Of a DNA stretch of 64,000 bases, positions 45,811-58,088 are shown in pieces. The DNA is from Merluccius polli. Its lineage: Eukaryota; Chordata; Actinopteri; Gadiformes; Merlucciidae. The notes under the pieces are model-generated. The model was not told where the DNA came from and ran no database searches. It saw only the letters and a program-made list of their open reading frames with translations. Position 1 is the stretch's first letter, and the number at the start of each line of letters is the position of its first letter. Both the position numbers and the translations under genes were made by a program. The DNA lies in the NCBI GenBank assembly GCA_030340625.1, contig JAOPHQ010002020.1, positions 62,001-126,000 of the forward strand, read 5' to 3'.

Positions 45811-48800
45811 TTTAAGCAGGAAAGGGCTTGAGTACATGTGCCTTGTAATGTGCCTTGTAAATGTGCCTTTTTTTTAATAAGCAGACACAGGAAGACAAAA
45901 CTCTTGGCATGTAACATGAAGCAGGCGCAGCAGAAGGGGAAACATGTATTTGTGAGAGTAGAGGCCACTAGGGATGGTACAGTGTTCCACACAATGCTGA
46001 TCACAAGAGGAGCCGCCACGAGTGCCCTTAAGCCCTTTGTTACCCAGGGGCAGAGTGCTGTTAATTAGCAACAGTCTCTATAGCAACTGTCTTGCGGTAC
46101 AAAACAATGCTTAATTTCTCCTTCTTGTGGTGTTTAGTTGGAGTGTTTTCTGTTGTCCAAAAAACTATTGGTCATTGGCACTGTGTCCATTCTGTGAGGC
46201 TAATTGTGACTTGGACAGGAAGCAACACAGCTACCTAGCAGGCATTACCAAGCACTCTCCATAGCCCACAAGTCCACTAGATGTTAAAAAGCACAAGGGA
46301 AACATGTCAGTAATGCAGCTGAAGACCTTAATGCTCTACACCATTCACCTGCTGCGCAAGGCTGCATTTATTTATTCAAGAAATTGGGTGCATATATGAA
46401 ATGACACGACTCACACAAATTGCATGTTTATTCATTGTTCTGCATTTGCACATGCCCTGCTGCAAGCTAAATAGAATTGGCGTTGTAGCTGAAGAAAAAG
46501 TACGAAAATTGCATATTTATACCGTCTCTGCCACATCCACAAAGGGTTTCTTGTTAGTTATTTTTTTGTTGTCTCTCTTTAATTTGCAGACAATAAAGAC
46601 AAACATAATTGTATCTTATTTTAAGTTACACCATGCAAAATAGTGAAAACATGTCATATTTAAAAAAATGTCTTGGGGAAATGAGTCACTGTATATAATT
46701 CTCTTTACTCTGGTTGTGATGCCACAGTTTACCCATTTAGTTTCAACATAGTTAACACTGCCCAAGTCCGATCAGACTCACTAGGCTAAAATGTTAACCA
46801 TAGAGGTTAGGCTAATAGAATATTCAGTCCATATTGTGCCGCCTCCCTCTCTGTGTCTTTTGAGGTAAAGCTCCTTCCGTTACCTCTCTGCGGTTGCTGT
46901 GCTGCCTCATCAGCGCTCCAGCCTTTAGACCCCTCCTGTGGGAACTAAGTGGCACTTGGTTTGCGGGGATGCCAAGGATGAGTTAGATATAATGAGCAGA
47001 CCTGGCCTGCCCCAGATGGCCCTGCAGCACCGCGCTCCTCCGGGGCCCGTCTCGCTGGGCTGAGCACGCTCAGTGCTGGAGCAAGCGGGGACCGAGCCTC
47101 CCCGCTGAGCACATAATGAGGAATTCTGGGATCAGCTCAGGCTCCCCCAGTCACCTGCATTTACTCAGAATGCAGGGAGGAACTTGGGTTCAGAAAGACA
47201 TTACCCACCGCCTCCACTATAATCTCCCACCCCCCCCCCCCATTTGTTCCCTGTCATTGTTGTTGCTGCAACACTCCCGAGTTTTCACACATTGTGCTTG
47301 TAAGAAAACTTCCAATTGCTTTATATCCTCATTCCCCCGTAAGAGATGAGATGAAGATGACAATGGAGCCAGAAGTAATGCTAGTTTAGAGGTATAGAGG
47401 ATTGACAATCTAAAGGGTATTGTTGTTGTGACAAAGCATTAGATAGCAGGGTTATGTTACATATATTTTCCTGTGTTGATTTGTCACACATAAACATCAA
47501 TATGTACTGGAGGGGGGGGGGGGGGGGGGGCGGGGGGTTGGTTTCTACCAAGGTTGGCTTTTAAAGAGAGCATTATCAAGGGCTGAAAGGCACAGCATAG
47601 CGTGTCAAAATATTAAGGGAAGGTACCTTTTTTTCATGTGGTTTTTATGCTGTCACTTAAACAACAGCACTGCGTTGGCAGTCTTACTTGGAGCTCTCTA
47701 TACCTGTTGGTTTGCATCCTTGACAGAAGAGAACTAGAGAAGAGGAAACTGGATCTCTAATGGGCCAACGGTTTGGTTCCCGGATGATGGCTGATGCAAA
47801 CATTGTTGATGGATCAATCAATGGCTTCTTAATTCACCATCATTGGTTTTGGTCAGTGGTGCTATGTTGTCTATCTTGTCTGAGATTCCAGTCTCTAAGG
47901 CCCAAAGCACACAGAGCACACATTTCAGTTCATATTTGTAGCGCGACCCAAGAAATAAATGGAATCATATTGTTTAAACGGAGCCAAGCACACAGAGCGC
48001 AAATGTAGCGGGGCTGTTTTTAGCTCGCTTCGTATAGGACTTAAGTCTATTTTGGACGCGAAAATTCAAGTCCCGTCATGGCCTTGTGCTTTGGGGTTAA
48101 CACCCCATAACCTCTTAATTCTTCTTCTGGGAACAATAGCCCTGGGCCATGGCATTATTTGTTGACAAATGATGTAAAACATTTATTTACATTGTGCATT
48201 CTGCTGAATGCATGTTTATTTTATCCTCCAGGATAGAAAGTTCACATTCATTTGGCTTGAAAATTGCATGTTGTAAATTATGAAAAAAATATGTAAATGA
48301 TGGCTATTAATGAACATAATTGTTCACAAAACTTGAACTTGAATATATTCAGGCATATTCTAGTCTAATCATGTACATAGTATCTAATTTTCTAATGAAT
48401 ATATTTAGTCTATGCAGTATAGTCCCTCTGCATTGTCTCCATTTGTTATCAACCACACTCGAGATGTTTATTTTTGTCAGAAAACAGGGTAGTCTCTGTC
48501 TGAATGTGGACGTTGTTGAGGTGTATTTCAGCTCTGTAGTCTGGTTGAGGTCTTGCAATTCTGTTTTCAGGTTGTGTGTTCCCAATTGGGTGTCATTGTT
48601 TGACTTGAACACAGTTCAAATTTTAGCTTTTCTAAAACATGCAGTGTCAAGACCTGGGTCTTTTTGATACTGATGAGAGAGAGAGTCCCTATTCTCTGGG
48701 TGAACACTTTATGTTGATGGCATCATATTATACTGATGGAGCCATTTTGTATAATCAGCATAGGAATGGCCTGATGTAGCCAACACGAGAGACGAAAACT

Positions 48801-51800
48801 GAGTGATCAAAAAGGAGACTCAACTTTGAACAATGCCATGTAGCCTTTTTATTATTCTGTTGTTTGAACATACAAGCTACGGCAAAAGCGTTAGCATGAG
48901 GATATTGGAAATGTATTATATTATATTACAATTTTAATGAAATTGCCATTTTGTTTCTTGGTCGAAATTTGATTTCTTCAGCCAAATTCAAAGCAATACC
49001 ACAGCTTTTGCATATGAAAGCCAAAACAAATGTGACAAGAGGGGACATCATGGCCCCAAGGGTGGAATTCTCACAATGGTCAGCGATAACGCCTCTTGCT
49101 TTGTGCTCGGATGCTACATTGATCCTGAGAGATTGCAAATATTGATTTGACTCGGGGTCTTCTTACTCTGCTGTGTGCATGGCAGGTAGAATGCACCTTC
49201 CCCAGCTCTCCTTGTCATGTTCACACGTCGCAGCAGCTAACGCGTCACTCGTTCCCCTGTGGGACTCATCATAATGACACATGTCCTCACGGATTAGTCC
49301 AGCAACCTGTCCAGCTGTAGTAGCTGTTGGTCTCGCTTTTTGCTTATTTATTCCTCTCCTCAGCCTCTCTTGAGGGACACACCTCAGTACAGTGACCAGC
49401 CTCTGCTGTAATGTATGTGATGATCAACTCAGTGACTCCTAATTGATAGTGAGTCAGACGTGTGTGTGTGTGTGTGTGAGAGAGAGCGAGAGAGAGAGAG
49501 AGAGAGCTGAACAAGGGTCCAGTTCAACAGAGGTCCTCTACTGTAATGTTCTCGTGTCTCCCGGATGGCGTTGGGTTACTGACCTGCTTTTCTGATGTCT
49601 TGTGAGATCTGGAAAGAACATCTCACCTTTGACCTCCCCCCATCACTGTTGAACTCGCACATTACTCAAGCGCCCATGACCCACACCCCAACAATAAAAC
49701 CTTTTATCCAGCTCAATAAAGTCATCTGAAGTTAAGTATCGATTTTTCTTTGTGTCCAAGGGTGAGGAAGAGAGAGTGAAAAAGCTGTTAATTACAATTA
49801 GACGCAGTATTACGTGGGTTGAAATTGATTTTGCTGTGGTTGGATTTTTCCAGCGTTTGAAGGATGGAGTAATTTTATGTTGTTCTTTTTCCTCACGAGT
49901 AACATAGCAGATGACTAGGTCAAATATAGAAGAAAGGAAACATTTTGAGGGCCCAGTGTTGGGGGCCCTGGGAATAAAACCAGAACAGTCAGTGACAAGA
50001 ATGTTCTCAAGAATCAGACGACCACATAATCTCTTGTTTTTAAACATATTTATTTAAGCAATATTACACGAGAGGGTGTGCTTTACCGTCATTATTGGCA
50101 CGACAGTGATGTCAGGACCGAGGCGCTTGCACTGAGTTACATAGGCATCACTGTCTTAGCCCCTGCGGCGTGCATTATTTTTCAGGGGAAATCGATAGGT
50201 CTGTTTCAATACTGGTTCTTAATGGTCGAGCTACGGCTTGATCATTCAAACGTTGAGCACCTGCGGTATCATGATAAAGGAGCAATGTGGATTCAGGAAC
50301 GACTGGGCCAGCTGAGCTGCTTCAGCATCATCAAAGTCGACAACACCTGTTGATGATCTGACCAATCACAACCTTCAGACCTAATAGCCAACCCTGTTTA
50401 GCCAACCCTGTTTGTTGTGGCCATACACAGCATGAGATCGCTATCTAACTTCCTGTTAGGTAGGATACACTGATGGCCGATTGAGCTTCTTGTCAAGAAT
50501 TCGACAATTGGAACAGTGGGTACAATCGCGATCAAGGAAAACATCTGGAGAATTAGCAGGAAACGTGAAGCAAATTGCGATGGACGGACAGAATTGAGCC
50601 AATGTAAGGGGGCCATGGATAGCATTGAGGCCACACTTGAGATATTCCTATGTTGTATAATAACATCTTATAACAAATGTTTAAGCCTATATAGGATGAC
50701 ACTTTGTTACAATCCTTCACCAATCAATAAAAGCTTTGTATTGTTATAATATACTATATAATATATGTTTTTTTTGTAGAAAGTACCATCATTCCTATCC
50801 GGAACTCTGAAGGAGTTCAAGTTGTAGCTCCCGTGTTGATTGTATAATGAAAAAGGTTTCTTGCCACTGTTGTATACTGTTGTGAATAAAAAGGGGGCCG
50901 TCCTGCTAGATGCCTTCATTTTGTTGCTATAGTCAATTGTGATGCTAATGTCTGCCTGAGACTCTTGATCTATCACATCTATCTCGTCATCGATCACAGA
51001 TGACAGCAAAGCCACGGCCATTGTGGACTCGCACGCACACATACACACACGCATGCATTGGTCCCTGTTTCAGGACTATATTTTTGGGGGACTTTTTGTG
51101 GTCTTCTTTGGTTTGTATGGAAAACCTGGAATCCTCCAGGTTTTCTTGTTTCGTATTTTGGGTCACGGAATAAAATATTTCAAACGGATGCTCTCGATGT
51201 GTTGCCTCTGTCTTCTTGACCGCTTACTAAACTATGGGCTGTGGTTGTACAACATTTTTGGTCACCGTGTGTTGCTAACTTTTCTTCACCTTCATTTATA
51301 AAAGGAGTGTTGGAAGGGAATGTGTGGAATTTTATTTTGAATATTTGTCTTTGGTTGCCAGAAAGTCAACATATTTTGTTGGTATTAATTACGGATCAGT
51401 ATCCTGATACTTTTCACCACTAATACCACCACCACAACAACACTTGTTCACATGAGATGCCCTGACCAGCAGAAAGAGCAATGTAGCCAATCTAAAGTCT
51501 GGTTTCAGGCCCAAATCAAGTCCTTCTCACATCCATTGACATCATAGCCAAGTACTTGGCCAGATGTGACTGTGGTTTTGTCCATGTTCAACAAGGCCTG
51601 TTACAGGAAATGGTTTCTTAAAAATGGAGGGATGAAAGTACAGCAAGCTAGTAAAGTATTGTTCCTTCCCTCAGAGGACATAATCTAGGAAGTCAGGATA
51701 TTTAATATGCCATTACTTTAACTAGCCTCATTGGTCATCTTAAAAAAAGGCAGGAAATAAGGCATTAGTGCTGTAATTTTTTGTAATTTAGCAAGCAGAG

Positions 51801-53654
51801 AAAATCTGTGTTGGACTTGTTTTTTACCTTTTTGATTATATTTGATTCATATTTACCAAAAGTTTTCACCAGATTTAGAAATTCCTGAGGCATGTAATCA
51901 TGTTTTCAAATGTAGAATTTCTTTTTTAACAACTTATGTAAAATATGACACACAGGACACCTACATTAGACCTGAAATGTGTTTTTTTCTTGTTCGTTGA
52001 AGGTAGCAAATGGAAGCTGCACTCTCTGGATGTGCCACAGAGGAAAGGTGTTGGCAAGAAGAGGTGGATTAAAAAGAGGACAATAAGACACAACAGCTCT
52101 ACGAACCTTCACAACCCAGAGACAGAATAGAGAGGGAGCTGTACCGAATAGCAACCAACCTTTCTTTCTTCCCTCTTTCATTTTCCTTCCTGCCGCTCTC
52201 TATCCGTCTCTATCGCTTGCTTTCTGTCCTCCAACCTTCCATTTCCACATGTATGCATGCTTGGAAATGCAGTATTTATGAGATCATGTGCAGGCTGGGT
52301 CCCCTCTCAAGATAATCTACTGAGATCTATATTTCCAGTTTCATAATAAAATGCTGACCAATGCCCTGAATTATTTCCCTTCTCCTGCACTACCACACTG
52401 TTTTGCGTGCTCCTGCGTAGTGTAGGGTGTTCCAATTCAACAATGAATGGGTGTAGTGTTGGTGCCGAATGTGAATGCATGCTACATACGGTCAGGGTAG
52501 AAAAAGTATGTAATTTATTGTTGTCATGTCAAGCATTTTTACCAACTTCACCAGTGGCATATCGACTGCATTGTCGACCAATAATGACGTGCCAGAGTCT
52601 GTCCTACTTCGTTGTCATAGTGATTTTTACCCTTCTGGCTCCATTCGGAGCGAAGGGGTAGGGAGTAGGGGCAGAAATGGGACAGAGCCTAGGACTATGG
52701 TAACATGCACTACAACTGTAACTGTCTTACTGCTATGGTAACATGCACTGTATTACAGTGGAGACCCTTTGATTTAACCACAGAAGCAGCCTGAGCCACA
52801 AGACAGGAGAATGCATGCCGCTTGGCAACATTAATGCATACACAGAGGATTTGCAGCAATCCCTGTTGCAATGCTTTATTACCAAAATATTCCTCTTAAT
52901 ATTTCTCTGTCATATAACCATAAAACTATAACTAATAACTTCTGGAATCTCAAATCTCAATTGACTACCATTTTATGTTCAGACCTTTTTGGTTTGTGTT
53001 GAGCACTGGATTAGATGAAACTTCTAGAAGTGGAATTCACTTAACTTTCCTGGTAGTATTGAGAAAATAACATACTGACATTACTCTGTAAACTACTGCT
53101 GAAGGAAACTAAAAGGTTGCTGTATAGTCATTCCTCCTGGTCAACTAGAACATGTTCTAGAAGAAGAGTTTAAATCTACCAGGCAAAGGACTCATTATCA
53201 TGGAACAGTGTGTGTGTGTGTCTGTCATATACAATGTTGAAGTTATTAAAAAAATCACCATGTATGTATGTTTGACTTGATGCCACCTTGTAATGTATAA
53301 TTAATTTCTGATAATTGCATCCTTTTGCATACAAATGTACAAGACTTCCAGATTGAACAATACATTATGTGAAATATTTGTTCAAGATTTAATCCTTTAA
53401 AAATAATGATTTTTGCTCCTGCCCCCTAACCCAAACTTCAGGCGAACAGTACTTCTAGTCTAGGATCAACAGTATAACTATTTATCATGAGTAAACCAAC
53501 CCTTTCTATTCCTCTGTTTATGTGCCTCACACACTATTACTACACTTGGCTTGTGCATTTTGACGATGCACTCTGGCCAATGGTGTGTCCAGAGTATTGT
53601 ATCAAATAGAAAAAAAGAACAACCATTTTTTTCACGCCTGGTGAAAAAAATACG
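45811..53654. other. tead1 intron or flanking non-coding sequence
   Basis: Mostly unique AT-rich sequence. A 19-G run lies at 47512-47530, TG/AG tracts at about 49458-49506, and two copies of CTATGGTAACATGCACT at about 52695 and 52734. Non-repetitive GC-richer blocks (46835-47190, 49010-49330) might be regulatory. No convincing exon, tRNA or complete element was seen. Confidence 0.4.
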
Positions 53655-53783
53655 TTATGTAAGGGATAATTCACGACGAGGTGTGCATGTATTGAAAAAT
53701 AATGCATGATGCGGGGGCTAAGAACCCCTCCGCGAAGTGCATTATTTTTCGATATGCACACCTCGGAGTGGATTATCCCGCTT
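53655..53783. mobile_element. Left part of a split repeat element (copy B), itself palindromic
   Basis: It starts TAAGGGATAATTCACGACGA like copy A at 10436. Its outer and inner ends form an inverted repeat: GGGATAATTCACGACGAGGT versus the inverse GGGATAATCCACTCCGAGGT, continuing to GAAAAATAATGCA, with about 43-bp arms. The continuation appears to lie at 62088-62525 beyond the 8.3-kb insertion. Confidence 0.55.
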
Positions 53784-54252
53784 CAACCCAGTCTCACAAC
53801 AAATCGTGTAATACCTACGTTGGTCCACGGGGGAAAACGTGGTATATTCACAATAAAAGCTCTAAAATCGTGATATACTTACGTTTAATTTGGCCTATTC
53901 ATTTACATTGGCCTACGCACCGGTCACGTGACGGTCAAGTTTCCCCCTGCGAAAACAAAAAAAATGGTGGACACTCCTTGCAATATTTTGAGCTACCATC
54001 CACATTTACATGCATTTAGATGACATTTCTGGCGAGAAGTATGCGTTATATTTTCATAATCTTCTATCAGAAAATGTAGACGACCTTCCGTTTATTAGTT
54101 TCTATGACGATTTTAGTGTCTCTTTAGAAAATCGTTGGAATGCAACGCTTTGTACCGTTGTTATGGTGGTTGCTATGGACGCTACTATCGCGCGACCACG
54201 GCTCTAATGGACAATGTGGGCATCCGTCCTATTGGTTAGTTATTACTCCTGT

Positions 54253-54312
54253 ATCAGAGCTATAGAGTAAACAACTCTATAAACAACTCTATGTTTACTC
54301 TATAGCTCTGAT
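54253..54312. repeat. 21-bp-arm hairpin in the composite element arm
   Basis: ATCAGAGCTATAGAGTAAAC... is inverted at 54292-54312 around an 18-nt loop. A matching hairpin lies in the other arm near 61540-61595. Confidence 0.9.
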
Positions 54313-54376
54313 TCCTGCACCATGTTTCAATGGCGTCAGGTTGCTAGGGGCTACGGCTGAAAGACGCTGTGACCAC

Positions 54377-56543
54377 CTGTCCCATTGGGAGGACATATCA
54401 GCCGGAATTACTGTCCTTACTGTACTATTGTTTATGTTGTAATGTCATAATATTGTTAACAATAAAGTTTGTTAAAAAAACCCAACAACTATTATTGTCC
54501 CGCACCACAATGTGTGTCCCACAATGTGAACTCCAAACAATTCATGTTTGTCCAATTCATGGACAAACAAAGCAGCTGGAAACAAGTCTAAAAAAAACAC
54601 TTGAAATAAAATGTAGCCTATATTTATATTTTTACAACATCAATCTCCCTATAATATGAACAAAATATGTTCAGGTTATACTTTCTCTCTTGAAAAACGG
54701 GCAAAACGCTAACCCTAACCCTAAACCAGAAAATGAATCAAAAAAACTAAAAACGTTCGGAAAATGCAATACACTTAAGTGTGCGGCGCCATGTTTTTTG
54801 TAGTTCTAAAGCCCCTTGCATGGCACAGGCCTAGCCTGGCAAGCCAGACCTACATCAGAAAGATGTAAGGTCTGGCTCAGCTCCATTGGCAGTGTGGGCG
54901 GGATAAACGGTTGTCTTTCAAGTTCCCTCTGCACGCAATAGGATAGCGCTACAACCAATCAGAGCAACGAAGAAGGTGACGTAGTCAGACTACGTAATTA
55001 ATCAAAACTCAGAATAAATATTTCTTTTCGAGGAAAGACTTCAGTGCCGTTCTTTGTTATTTTCTCAAATAAAATGTTAACTTCAAGTCTTGAAGAGTCG
55101 CGGCCAAAGCCGAGTGGAAAGACAGCCGTTCGCCAGCAGCAGCAGCCATTGTTTACCTCTAACACGGAACCGTCGCAACTCTGTCGTCATGGTAGCCCGG
55201 CTTCCGACTCCGCCCCTCACGCTGTGATTGGTCAGACATACAAGACATACTTGGTGTTTCCAGCACCAAAAAGCCGACGGAGCCGTGCTAGACCTACACT
55301 AGCTGCCAAATAAATTTGCTGCCGCTAGGGGGTGTCTAGAGTTCTAGGCTAGCACAGACCTACTTTCTTTCAAAAGCTCATATCTTGGTCAATTAAAAAC
55401 AACTGTGTGTATTGTATACTATTGGTTCATCCAGGGCAATCCTGTCAGCCCTGGGGAAGGGAACACAATGGCTATAAATGGTCATATTAAGTAATATGGA
55501 AATATTTATATGAAACATTAAGTAGTTTAAGGGGTAAATGGGGTCTAAACTGCTCCAAATTGAAAAGCATGACTAAGGATAAGGTCACCATCAATATGTT
55601 GAACACATTTTGCCACTAAATATCCCTTAAAATATGTTTTAGTGATTTTATCCATATTGGCTCTATATAGGCTGTGAGAAAGTACACATCAAAATGCCTT
55701 GGCAGTGAGCAAGATAAAAATGAACCTTTGTTGTAGGATGACAATGAAGATATCGTTGGAAAGGTCTTGATCTGCAGAGTACAGATATGCCACTGTGAAC
55801 ATTCTGGGTGGTTCCTGCTCCTCAGGAATGCCCTTTGAACCTTGAACCTAAGGCACTTTTAAAGGCTTACAGAAAAGCAACACAATGTGATACAAACATG
55901 GGGAAAACATTTTTGGAAAGCTCTTGACTTCTTCTATCATGGCCTTTGTCAAACCAACAGGGGGCGCTACTGGGTAGGGTCAAAACCAGATTTCACCCAA
56001 TTAACAATAGTAAAAATGAAATCTGACCAAATAAATGTGCTCCCCAGTCCCTAAAACATATAATACACTTGCAAAGTTCCTTGACACGTTTTCACATAAT
56101 AGGGAAAACTTTAACTAAACACTTTAGAACTACAAAAAACATGGTGCCGCACACTTAAGTGTATTGCATTTTCCGAACGTTTGTAGTTTTTTAAAATTCA
56201 TTTTCCGGGTTAGGGTTAGCGTTTTGCCCGTTTTTCAAGAGGGAAAGTATAACCTGAACATATTTTGTTCATATTATAGGGAGATTGATAGGCTACATTT
56301 TATTTCAAGTGTTTTTTTTAGACATGTTTCCAGCTGCTTTGTTTGTCCATGAATTGGACAAACATGAATTGTTTGGAGTTCACATTGTGGGACATACATT
56401 GTGGTGTGGGACAATAATAGTTGTTGTTGTTGTTGTTGTTTTTTTAACAAACTTTATTGTCAACAATATTATGACATTACAACATAAACAATAGTACAGT
56501 AAGGACAGTACTTCCGGCTGATGGGTCCTCCCAATGGGACAGG
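54377..56543. mobile_element. Nested palindromic element 1 (~430-bp arms)
   Basis: CCTGTCCCATTGGGAGGA at the left end is inverted at the right end. The arms run 54377-54811 and 56123-56543 with small indels; the right arm has an expanded TTG tract at about 56420-56440. Both arms hold a CACTTAAGTG palindrome and a GGACAAACATGAATTG region. The interior (54812-56122) includes a further repeat with a CCAGACCTACATC hairpin (54844-54877) and generic GGGGGCGCTA-type fish repeat sequence. Confidence 0.85.
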
Positions 56544-56690
56544 TCAGAGAATGTCTAATAAGGAGAGAAGTTCCACTCTCGGTTTACTTCCGGGTTCTGA
56601 ACTGTTGCAGTTCCCCTCTGGTTCCATGTGAGGGCGCTCACAGGACAAGTGCAGAATGAATGGCGGTCTATGGAGCTATACCCCTCAAAC

Positions 56691-57110
56691 TCCACTTTTC
56701 TCAGGATATAATTTTTTGTCTAGTAATTTGAATGTTGCTTTCGAAAGGGGATGCAAAGAAATTACACATTGCTGGGTGTTAGATTTTTTAGAGTCACTTA
56801 TTTGCTTTAAAAAAGTATTTTAAAATGTCAATGACGTCATACACATCTTACGACCAGAGATACTGCTTTACGGCAAGCCTCTCCCTTTCCCTCAAGGCAT
56901 CGACAACACAGCAGTACATACATAATGATACGCAGATAAAAGTGCCAGCAACCAAAAAAAGTTGCTGTGTTAAAAAAAAAAGAACTTGGGCGAAAAGGTC
57001 CACCATAACATTCTGGTCCCGCTTCGGATGCCAAGATGCCATCAAGCAGGATCTCTGGTCGTAATCAGTCCTTCACTGACCAATCAGCGTTCATTAGCAG
57101 AATGCTAGCG
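56691..57110. other. Non-coding spacer within the composite
   Basis: No gene signal and no inverted partner was found for this stretch. Confidence 0.35.
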
Positions 57111-57947
57111 AATCCGTGTATCATTCGTTCTTTTTATATTCAATTGAGAATCCAAAATCGGAAAATGAAAAAACGATTTGTTATTGCCTTATTCGTTTAA
57201 GAATCTGATACCAAAAAACAAATAACGGTTTGTTTTTTGTACTTTCGATGTTATGGTCAGATCAAAAATAGGAAATGAAAAAACTGGGCCACGGGCCGAA
57301 CTTGATTTTGATATTTAATTTCTCCGATTTGTGTGACCAGGAAGTCTTATATTTATATTGACTTATATTGATCCAATCACAGCCCTCTCCATCTCTTTGT
57401 CCGATACATGTGTTTTTCACTTATGGTCGTGTTGAACACAGAATCTTCCAACACTCATTTCAGAGCATCGCTGGATGCATCTGCTGCAGCATGGTGGAAA
57501 TCTCTGCATGCGTCTTGCCAGTTTCAAATAAGTCTTTAATTAACGTATGGTTCCAGTGCGGCCATGGTGTCGATACCAAATTAATCCAAATAATACTGAT
57601 TCATTGACTTACAATCACTGCGTGATTCTGTTTTTTCAGGCTTTCTTTCACACTTAACTGTTGACGAATTTGCTGCAAGCTTATCAAGTGCAACACACAA
57701 AGAAGTCAATAACTTCCTGGTCACACAAATCGGAGAAATTAAATATCAAAATCAAGTTCGGCCCGTGGCCCCGTTTTTTAATTTCCTATTTTTGATCAGA
57801 GCATAAAATCGAAAGTACGAAAAACAAACCGTTATTTGTTTTTTGGTATCAGATTCATAAACGAATAAGGAAATAACAAATTGCTTTTTCATTTTCCGAT
57901 TTTGGATTCTCAATTGAATATGTAAAGAACGAATGATACACGGATTC
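57111..57947. mobile_element. Nested palindromic element 2 (235-bp arms)
   Basis: AATCCGTGTATCATTCGTTC at the left is inverted at the right. The arms are 57111-57345 and 57713-57947, both 235 bp, with few differences. The loop of about 367 bp has no coding content that I recognise. Confidence 0.88.
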
Positions 57948-58088
57948 TAGCGTGTTATGGGCAACAACAACTCGTCCTGTAAGAAATCGAAAGGACTCGT
58001 TCATTCAACTTTCGATCTATAACCCATGTTGAACTTGTAAAAACTACAATCAAATCTGAGATTTCTCAATGAGAATCAGGTGAAAGAG

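Noticed and set aside
54010..54207. 65-codon frame repeated in inverse orientation at 61640-61837
   Set aside because: The two are the arms of one palindromic element; similarity reflects duplication of DNA, not a conserved gene.
54700..54730. Telomere-like CCCTAACCCTAA, also inverted near 56210
   Set aside because: Only about two repeats, lying inside the arms of a mobile element; not an interstitial telomere.
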